Source of the DNA: CALARM01 sp964431735 | GTDB lineage: Bacteria; Vulcanimicrobiota; SpSt-956; JAKJGF01 | Assembly (NCBI GenBank): GCA_964431735.1 | Contig: CAYSLJ010000021.1 | Coordinates: 1 to 55,332 of the forward strand | Reading direction: 5' to 3' | DNA: 55,332 nt | Shown: positions 49,817 through 55,332 of the stretch, in pieces | Layout: every line of letters begins with the position of its first letter | Numbering within the stretch: position 1 is the stretch's first letter | Notes under the pieces: model-generated | Told to the model about the DNA's origin: nothing | The model's input: the letters and a program-made list of their open reading frames with translations, nothing else | Databases searched by the model: none | Made by a program: the position numbers and the translations under genes

Positions 49817-50398
49817 TCAACCCCAGATGTTTATACCGGTTTTTATCAGGATGGTATACAGTGTTACCAGTGGTAAACCAACTACATTATAGTAACAGCC
49901 ATTAATATATTCAACAAAGAGAGCACCTTTTCCCTGTATTCCGTAAGATCCTGCTTTATCAAAAGGTTCTCCTGTAGATATGTAACTATCTATTTCCATA
50001 GAAGATAGATCTCTGAATTTTACAATAGTTTCTACATGTTCTGTAATTTCTTTTTCTATTTTATTATCTCTCACTGAAATTCCGCTGTAAACTGTATGAA
50101 TTTTCCCGCTCAGCAAGGACAGCATTCTTCTTGCATCATCATCTGTTTCCGGTTTTTCAAGGATATAGTTGTTTAATACAACTATAGTATCACAGCCGAT
50201 TACAAGACAGTCTTCTTCCGGAGAAAGTAAAATTGCCCTTGCTTTCTCTTTAGCATTATAACAGCATAACTCCTGCGGGGTAAGGTTACTCTGAACTATT
50301 TCTTTCCAGTTACTGACCTGGATTTCAAATTTAATTCCCAATAGTTTCAGAAGTTCCTGCCTTCTGGGAGAGTTAGAAGCCAGAATTATTCTCTTCAA
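49817..50398 (-). CDS. maf: Maf-like nucleotide pyrophosphatase
   Basis: A 193-residue house-cleaning dTTP/UTP pyrophosphatase. Motifs are LASNSPRRQELLKLLGI (residues 5-21), VIGCDTIVVLNNYILEKP, ARRMLSLLSGKIHTVYSGI and FDKAGSYGIQGKGALFVEYI. The start is a TTG at 50398 with GGAAAGGAA upstream. It is the first gene of the shape cluster, a frequent position for maf beside mreB. Confidence 0.93.
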   Translation of the reverse strand: MKRIILASNSPRRQELLKLLGIKFEIQVSNWKEIVQSNLTPQELCCYNAKEKARAILLSPEEDCLVIGCDTIVVLNNYILEKPETDDDARRMLSLLSGKIHTVYSGISVRDNKIEKEITEHVETIVKFRDLSSMEIDSYISTGEPFDKAGSYGIQGKGALFVEYINGCYYNVVGLPLVTLYTILIKTGINIWG

Positions 50399-50488
50399 TT
50401 TAGTTCCTTTCCGGATTAACTTATTAATATGTTATAACCTCAGAATAACCTTCCCCCCTTATGAGTTTTGAAACAATTAAATTCTATT

Positions 50489-50566
50489 GACCTGAGCAAT
50501 AAGCATATAAAAAACGTTCCCATTCCGTTACGTGTCACGAGAGCATATATTTTATGCTTAACTCAG
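50489..50566. repeat. inverted copy of the dispersed palindromic module
   Basis: GACCTGAGCAATAAGCAT, then heptads CCGTTACGTGTCACG, then GAGCATATATTTTATGCTT. This is the reverse complement order of the modules at 573 and 12256. It occupies the 290-bp gap between maf and the TPR gene. Confidence 0.65.
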
Positions 50567-50636
50567 AATATGTTACGGAACTTAACTTTAAATATTTCCA
50601 TATAACTTTTTAAATCCCTGCAAGAAAGATTTTGAA

Positions 50637-50674
50637 AAATAAAAGGTGAAGGGACAGCGTTTCACCTTTTATTT
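50637..50674 (-). terminator. intrinsic terminator of the TPR gene
   Basis: AAATAAAAGGTGAA (50637-50650) and TTCACCTTTTATTT (50661-50674) are a 14-bp perfect stem with a 10-base loop. On the minus strand it ends TTTTATTTTT and lies 12 bp after the TPR stop codon. Confidence 0.75.
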
Positions 50675-50686
50675 ACTACACTTATT

Positions 50687-51556
50687 TCAGATAAGTTTTA
50701 ACGTTTTCTCCTTCCATGTTTTACCATCGGAATTTTCAGGTGAAAGTTCCAGAACCCTTTCAAAACATTTGAGAGCATCATTATATTTTTTGAGTTCATA
50801 TAAAGAAATGCCTTTGTTAAGCCATATGTCAGGAATCTGGGGGTATCTTGCTATAGCCATATCATAATAGAGAATTGATTCTTCATGTTTTCCCTGCTTT
50901 GACAGAACCATACCCATGTTAAATGAGTATCCCATATTTGTGGGGTCCAGTTCCATAGCTTTATTATAACATGCTATAGCTTCATCGTATTTACCTTCCT
51001 CGTCAAGAAGTAAACCCTTTGCGAAAATAGCATGTTGATATGACGGATCAATCTCTAAAATTTTATCATACCATTTATATGCTTCTTCATATTTTTTTTG
51101 AAATCCCAGGATAAATCCCTTGAATAAATAAGCTTCAATATATTCTTTATCCAGTTCTAAAGCCTTATCGAAACATTTGATTGCTTCATCCTTTTTCTCC
51201 AGATCATAAAGGGTGAGTCCTTTTGCATACCAGACACATGCAACATCAGGTTTGAGTTCCAGAGCTTTATCGAAATATATAAGTGCTTCTTCATTTTTCT
51301 TTTTTCCTTCTTCAGCATTGACCATACATCTAAGAGTATTATTCAGAAGTCCTTTTGCATACCATACTTCAAAATATGCAGGATTAATCTCCAGAGCTTT
51401 ATCAAAACATTTCATTGCTCTGTCCTTATCAAATTTCGACTCACCGAGATTATAGAGAACTCCTTTACAATACCATTCTTCTGCTGTTTCTGCTTTAACA
51501 GGTATATGGTTAATTATTAAGACCATTAATATTGAAATTATAATTTTTTTGAACAT
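50687..51556 (-). CDS. exported TPR-repeat protein
   Basis: A 289-residue protein. Signal peptide KKIIISILMVLIINHIPVKA. About seven TPR units follow, many nearly identical to the consensus (AWYxKGxxLxxLxKYDEAIK, CFDKALELDPxxxxAW). It probably serves as a protein-interaction scaffold outside the cytoplasm. GGAGGTAGAG precedes the ATG, and a terminator follows. It lies 36 bp downstream of the next exported protein gene in the same direction, so the two may be co-transcribed. Confidence 0.87.
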   Translation of the reverse strand: MFKKIIISILMVLIINHIPVKAETAEEWYCKGVLYNLGESKFDKDRAMKCFDKALEINPAYFEVWYAKGLLNNTLRCMVNAEEGKKKNEEALIYFDKALELKPDVACVWYAKGLTLYDLEKKDEAIKCFDKALELDKEYIEAYLFKGFILGFQKKYEEAYKWYDKILEIDPSYQHAIFAKGLLLDEEGKYDEAIACYNKAMELDPTNMGYSFNMGMVLSKQGKHEESILYYDMAIARYPQIPDIWLNKGISLYELKKYNDALKCFERVLELSPENSDGKTWKEKTLKLI

Positions 51557-51592
51557 ATTCTCTACCTCCTTAGAATTTAATCAGGTCTGTTT

Positions 51593-52450
51593 TTATGGAT
51601 AAGTATATCCTCTGGGATAATAGTTCTGTGGCGGAGTAACATATTGTATCTGTTGACTACAGACTTCCTGCCCATTCTGTAATTCTATCCTTGTATGTTC
51701 TCCTGGGCCAAGAGACAGGGTTTTAGTCCATGTAGTATTAATGACAGTAATATAATAGTAATATCCGTTGACACTGTAATTATATGAAAGACTGCCCTGG
51801 GATGAATAGGAAGACAGGGCTGTTATCGTATATTTTCCCGGAGGCAGACCGGTAAAAGAAAAATTACCGTCCTGTGGAAGTCCGCACGATACTACTTCTC
51901 TTGTTGCAGGTATACGGGCATTATTTATATATTCCTCTGACACCCTCACTACACCTGATTGAAAAGGTTTGTTGATTACTACAGAGCCTGAAATAGAACC
52001 GGGTGTATTAACGCTATATTGATCTGCCGGGCCGGTAATAGTTACCTGTAATTGATTCCCTGAACCTTTATATGTTGCACCGACAAAATCCGCTGTAGCT
52101 GTAACATTCAGATAGTAAATATTTAGCCCTGTATATCTGTCAGGTCCTATGGCAAGAATACTCAGAGGTGCAGATTTACCGTTTATTGTCATCTGTGAAG
52201 GTAATGACTGAAGATTTGAGTCGACTCCGAGCATGGAAAGATAGTCTGCTGCAGGGGCATACATTATATTATTCTGATATATAACAGCTTTAGGAAAGGT
52301 GCTGCCGTTTATTGTAAGAGGTACTGACGCGGGATCAATAAAAGAACTGGAAAGAGTGGTGAACTGAGATGAATTGACCTGCAGTGATAGAGATAATAAT
52401 AGTAATAAGATTATAATATTGGATTTTAAAAAAATTTTGACACTGAACAT
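51593..52450 (-). CDS. exported beta-rich protein with stalk-like and carboxypeptidase-regulatory-like domains
   Basis: A 285-residue protein. Signal peptide SNIIILLLLLSLSLQVNS. Residues about 40-130 resemble a copper-amine-oxidase-N-like stalk domain (LTINGSTFPKAVIYQNNIMY, APAADYLSMLG). A CNA-B/regulatory-like domain follows (GSISGSVVINKPFQSGVVRV, GNFSFTGLPPGKYTITALSS). The C-terminus is Tyr/Pro-rich. Not a known enzyme. GGAGG precedes the ATG. Confidence 0.65.
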   Translation of the reverse strand: MFSVKIFLKSNIIILLLLLSLSLQVNSSQFTTLSSSFIDPASVPLTINGSTFPKAVIYQNNIMYAPAADYLSMLGVDSNLQSLPSQMTINGKSAPLSILAIGPDRYTGLNIYYLNVTATADFVGATYKGSGNQLQVTITGPADQYSVNTPGSISGSVVINKPFQSGVVRVSEEYINNARIPATREVVSCGLPQDGNFSFTGLPPGKYTITALSSYSSQGSLSYNYSVNGYYYYITVINTTWTKTLSLGPGEHTRIELQNGQEVCSQQIQYVTPPQNYYPRGYTYP

Positions 52451-52496
52451 ATAAAACCTCCTTTTCTATAAATATTGTTTATATAATACAGTTTAT

Positions 52497-52556
52497 ATCG
52501 TAACGCGTAACGTGTGACGGGTTTAATTCCGGTGCATCACACATTACGCGTTACCA
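52497..52556. repeat. heptad array
   Basis: CGTAACGCGTAACGTGTGACG, then TCACACATTACGCGTTACC. The two halves are inverted relative to each other and can pair. Confidence 0.7.
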
Positions 52557-52643
52557 AATACGAAGTTATTATTTATGAACTGTTATGAAACTAATAATGA
52601 AAAAATTCTTTTAAGGAATAGAATTTTATTAACTGTCTCTTTC

Positions 52644-52677
52644 CTCGCGTCACGCGTTACGCGTTACGCGTCACGAT
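52644..52677. repeat. heptad array after the amidohydrolase gene
   Basis: CGCGTCACGCGTTACGCG and TTACGCGTCACG units, 36 bp past the stop codon of the amidohydrolase gene. Confidence 0.75.
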
Positions 52678-52712
52678 TTAATATATTTGAGACAGTTATT
52701 TAATTATCGTTC

Positions 52713-53927
52713 CTAAATAAATTTCTTCATAGCTTCTTTATCTATTAATTTACCATGACTCACTACATAGAGCGGTTCTTTATGGTACATAATAGCTTCA
52801 TAAACACTCTTTCCGTCAAGGACTACCATATGGGCAGGGTGTCCTTCCGCAATAGAGAAATCTTTTACATTCATTGCTTTACCTGCATTAACTGTTACCA
52901 TATCGTAAATCGTTTCCATTTCCTGATACGTTGTCATCCAGAGGAGATGGACATTTAAAAAGGCAACTTCAAGCATACTGTTCTGTCCGAATGGATAATA
53001 GGCATCTACAACATCATCCTGTCCGAGTGCTACAAGACATTTTTCTGCCAGAAGTTCTTTTACCTTTGCATGGAGCGGGCCTGTATGAGGGTCACTTATG
53101 ACTCCCATCTCTGCCTGTTTAAGGAGAGCTGCTATTTTCTTGAAATATGGGCCGGGATAAAGTGCCATGGCTCTTGCATGATGGGCCAGCGATCGGCCCG
53201 GTCTCTTTGCTTTTATTGTAGCTACTGCAAGTTTCTCCAGTGTTCTTAATCCGGGATCTCCTGCATCGTCAACAAGCATGGATATATCTTTATCATATTT
53301 TACAGCCAGTTTCATCATAGCATCAATATGGGCCTGTTCATCTTCTTCTGTAAATTCTATCCAGGGAATACCTCCCACTACATCTGCTCCCATTTTCATG
53401 GCTTTATCTATTAATTTTTCTGTTCCCGGTTCTCTTACGACTCCATCCTGTGGAAATGCCACTACCTGAACATCTACAATATCCTTGAATTCCGATTTGG
53501 CCTGAAGAAGTGCTTCTATACCTATGAGTTTTGCTTTTGAATCTACATCTGCGAAAGCTCTGATATGAGTATTGCCGTTTATGGCAGCAAGAGCAAGAGC
53601 TTTTCTTACATTTTTTATAATCCAGTCTACTGCATATTTTTCTTTTACCCTTGCGGCAAGTTCTATTGCAGTCATCGCCGCTCCCATATCTCCGCCGTGA
53701 TATGATTTAAGCGCTTCTTCATCCATCATCTGCAGGGTGTAAACTTTGCATAAATGAAGGTGGGCATTGCAAAAAGATTCTGTTACAAGGTTCCCGGCCG
53801 CATTTATCTCGCTTTTACATTTATCCTTGAGATTTTTTTTAATTTTTGCTATTTTCCCGCCTTTAATAGCTATGTCCTGAGTTTCTTTTGCACCCCTGAG
53901 CAGGGCATTTCTGATGATGAGATCCAT
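52713..53927 (-). CDS. cytosine deaminase-type amidohydrolase
   Basis: A 404-residue metal-dependent hydrolase. The metal site begins CNAHLHLCKVY (near 53), then VGGIPWIEFTEEDEQAHIDA, LAHHARAMALYPG and LGQDDVVDAYYPFGQNSMLE, the last being typical of cytosine deaminase/CodA-like proteins. The N-terminal LIIRNALLRGAKETQDIAIK and C-terminal EGHPAHMVVLDGKSVYEAI form the small beta domain. It probably deaminates cytosine or a related heterocycle. In CodA the segment after the zinc site is LVDETDD-like; here it is SMLVDDAGDPGLRTLE, so the substrate may differ. AAGGAGG precedes the ATG. Confidence 0.78.
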   Translation of the reverse strand: MDLIIRNALLRGAKETQDIAIKGGKIAKIKKNLKDKCKSEINAAGNLVTESFCNAHLHLCKVYTLQMMDEEALKSYHGGDMGAAMTAIELAARVKEKYAVDWIIKNVRKALALAAINGNTHIRAFADVDSKAKLIGIEALLQAKSEFKDIVDVQVVAFPQDGVVREPGTEKLIDKAMKMGADVVGGIPWIEFTEEDEQAHIDAMMKLAVKYDKDISMLVDDAGDPGLRTLEKLAVATIKAKRPGRSLAHHARAMALYPGPYFKKIAALLKQAEMGVISDPHTGPLHAKVKELLAEKCLVALGQDDVVDAYYPFGQNSMLEVAFLNVHLLWMTTYQEMETIYDMVTVNAGKAMNVKDFSIAEGHPAHMVVLDGKSVYEAIMYHKEPLYVVSHGKLIDKEAMKKFI

Positions 53928-54007
53928 ATTAAAAATCCTCCTTAAAATTTAAATGTAGAGATATGGAATAATAATATCAAAATTTTTTTCTCTGTCAAGA
54001 AGAAAAT

Positions 54008-54066
54008 AAGTGAAAAGTGAAAAGTGAAAAGTGAAAAGAATAAGACATTGCTCAACTTTTCACCAC
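54008..54066. repeat. GTGAAAA heptad array with inverted partner
   Basis: Four GTGAAAA units (54010-54038) face AACTTTTCACCACTTACTA (54055-54073), the same pattern as 262-338. The sequence GAATAAGACATT in the loop is also shared with 262-338. Confidence 0.7.
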
Positions 54067-54149
54067 TTACTATTGGCTTATGTTGCTTTATAACGTAAAA
54101 TATTATATGATAATACCTGTCAGAAGTATCATGCGATGAAACTGTCTTC

Positions 54150-54179
54150 CGTCACGCGTTACGCGTTACGCGTCACGAT
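54150..54179. repeat. heptad array upstream of the DA1-like gene
   Basis: CGTCACGCGTTACGCGTTACG and CGTCACG. A longer in-frame start at 54136 would translate this array, which argues against it. Confidence 0.75.
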
Positions 54180-54201
54180 ATCGTTAAAGGAGTTGATATA
54201 T

Positions 54202-55143
54202 TTGAAAATATTTAAATTTTTACTTGTTCTGTTCTTTATATCCATAGTTCCGCTGGTGGCTCAGACAAAGTTTCCTTCTGTATATATTGACGGCCAATTA
54301 TTTCAGGGAAGAGTCATACTTTATAACAATATTTTATATGCTGACTGTGATGATCTTATGAAAGCAATAAAAGGAACACATATATATAATATTGCAGAAA
54401 ACAGACATTATATAAATAATAGATATTTTCCGGATGAATATGGATATAACTATCAAAATCGTTTTTATGTTTATTTAAAATATGCAGTCCAATTTGCAGG
54501 AGCAAGTAAAGCAAAGTATGATTCTTCTACAAATACGATAATTATAGAATTTCCGTCATCTCAAGTAGCAGTTTATTCTACCCCTTCTCCCGATAAAGGA
54601 GAAAAGGTTACGAATTTTAATGATGTAAAAACTGCAGAGGGAGGACTTACGGAACATTATCAGCAAAATGAACAGTTAGATGCCATTTTGAAAGAAGTTT
54701 CGGCAGGTCTTTACAGTAAATATGGCATGCAGGTTCCATGTGCCATTCAGGTTATGTCTGTTGATGAAACAGAACTTCTGCATATAGCACAGGATGAAAA
54801 ACTTGCAGATGCAGCTATAGCAGGTCTTTACTGGAGACAGAAGATTTATATTCAATATGGCCTGTCTACGTCAAGAATATATGAAGTCATGGCCCATGAA
54901 TTTACCCATGCCTGGCAGCAATATAATTGTCCTTTAGATCAGGAACAACTGCTTATAGAAGGTTTTGCCGAATGGGTAGCATATAAATACTCTCAGGGCA
55001 GAACTTCAGGAGGCTCTTTTACAAATAAAGGAAATACAGTCTATGGAAAGGGATTGAAGTTTTTCCAGGATATGGAAAAGAAACTCGGAGAAAAAGCTGT
55101 TTTTGATTATGTAAAGAAAAATAAAAGTGCTGTTCCTTATTAA
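54202..55143 (+). CDS. exported DA1-like zinc metallopeptidase with stalk domain
   Basis: A 313-residue protein from TTG 54202, with AAAGGAG nine bases upstream; the ATG at 54136 would translate the heptad array. Signal peptide KIFKFLLVLFFISIVPLVAQ. Residues about 27-105 form a stalk-like domain (VYIDGQLFQGRVILYNNILY). The peptidase core has YEVMAHEFTHAWQQYNCPLD (HEXXH) and, about 20 residues on, LLIEGFAEWVAYKYSQG with the third ligand Glu. This layout resembles the DA1-like peptidase family known from plant DA1 and some bacteria. A strong hairpin terminator lies at 55212-55245. Confidence 0.75.
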   Translation: MKIFKFLLVLFFISIVPLVAQTKFPSVYIDGQLFQGRVILYNNILYADCDDLMKAIKGTHIYNIAENRHYINNRYFPDEYGYNYQNRFYVYLKYAVQFAGASKAKYDSSTNTIIIEFPSSQVAVYSTPSPDKGEKVTNFNDVKTAEGGLTEHYQQNEQLDAILKEVSAGLYSKYGMQVPCAIQVMSVDETELLHIAQDEKLADAAIAGLYWRQKIYIQYGLSTSRIYEVMAHEFTHAWQQYNCPLDQEQLLIEGFAEWVAYKYSQGRTSGGSFTNKGNTVYGKGLKFFQDMEKKLGEKAVFDYVKKNKSAVPY

Positions 55144-55211
55144 GATTGTCCAGGGAATAAAACTTTTAAAAATTAAAAAGTGAAAATTTATATCAATTTC
55201 CAAAAATAAAT

Positions 55212-55245
55212 AAAAATCTTAATAGCAAAAACTATTAAGATTTTT
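55212..55245 (+). terminator. 14-bp perfect-stem terminator
   Basis: AAAAATCTTAATAG (55212-55225) and CTATTAAGATTTTT (55232-55245) with a 6-base loop. It ends in T-runs in both directions, 69 bp past the metallopeptidase stop. Confidence 0.75.
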
Positions 55246-55280
55246 ATAAGATTCTGATTCTATAAATGTTAAAAAAATCG

Positions 55281-55308
55281 ATGCTCTTCCGCTATTACTT
55301 TGATTATG
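55281..55308. repeat. arm of the palindromic element, second copy
   Basis: 25 of 28 bases match 23444-23471. The window ends before its possible partner arm. Confidence 0.55.
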
Positions 55309-55332
55309 TACACGCCCCCTTTCTAAAAGTCA

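Noticed and set aside
54136..54201. N-terminal extension of the DA1-like protein from ATG 54136
   Set aside because: It would translate the heptad array and place the signal peptide internally. TTG 54202 has AAAGGAG at good spacing.

Overview
The window is AT-rich, single-copy bacterial chromosome with about 45 protein genes and no rRNA, tRNA, CRISPR array or phage module that I can see. The envelope genes (mreBCD, mrdA, rodA, lgt, lipoproteins), ThyX-type thymidylate synthesis, a PduS/RnfC-like flavoprotein, ankyrin and TPR proteins and many toxin-antitoxin pairs fit an uncultured, probably anaerobic, candidate-phylum-type bacterium. The sequence alone does not let me name the phylum. Start codons are often TTG or GTG with clear GGAGG-type ribosome binding sites, and TAA, TAG and TGA all act as stops.

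Layout. 0-4.2 kb: repeats, two copies of a candidate structured small RNA, an amidase-like protein between them and a U32 peptidase. 4.2-13.5 kb: several normally exported enzyme families that lack signal peptides (SprA-type metalloprotease, 5'-nucleotidase, EF-hand protein, a 37-residue repeat protein), together with a four-PAS hybrid histidine kinase and the dTMP-synthesis pair thyX/dCMP deaminase. 13.7-16.4 kb: ATPase and lipoprotein of a BMP-type nucleoside ABC transporter. 16.5-19.2 kb: two tandem paralogous radical SAM/SPASM proteins with a small membrane protein. 19.3-30.3 kb: an accessory region with signs of decay, holding a transposase fragment, an ankyrin gene split by a one-base deletion, two genes split by in-frame stops, two related PD-(D/E)XK-like proteins, HicAB and AbrB/RelE toxin-antitoxin pairs and a second ankyrin gene. 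Part of it (26.4-30.25 kb) lies between two 70-bp direct repeats. 30.3-31.2 kb: a permease of the nucleoside transporter. 31.5-35.6 kb: a clostripain-like protease, a paladin/phytase-like phosphatase and VapBC. 35.8-43.2 kb: PduS-like protein, purine and pyrimidine nucleoside phosphorylases, an S4 protein, an exported hydrolase and a DUF3352-like protein. 43.3-50.4 kb: the cell-shape cluster lgt-rodA-mrdA-mreD-mreC-mreB-maf on the minus strand. 50.7-55.1 kb: exported TPR and beta-rich proteins, a cytosine-deaminase-type amidohydrolase and a DA1-like metallopeptidase.

The nucleoside transporter, the two phosphorylases, the cytosine deaminase homologue, the 5'-nucleotidase, ThyX and dCMP deaminase together suggest active nucleoside salvage, although they are not one operon.

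The intergenic space is filled by dispersed repeats. These are 7-bp TCACNNN/TTACNNN arrays (TCACGCG, TCACTAT, TCACCAC and others) often arranged as hairpins, a 228-bp MITE-like foldback element in two full and at least three degraded copies, and short palindromes. Some arrays supply stop codons or terminators to the flanking genes.
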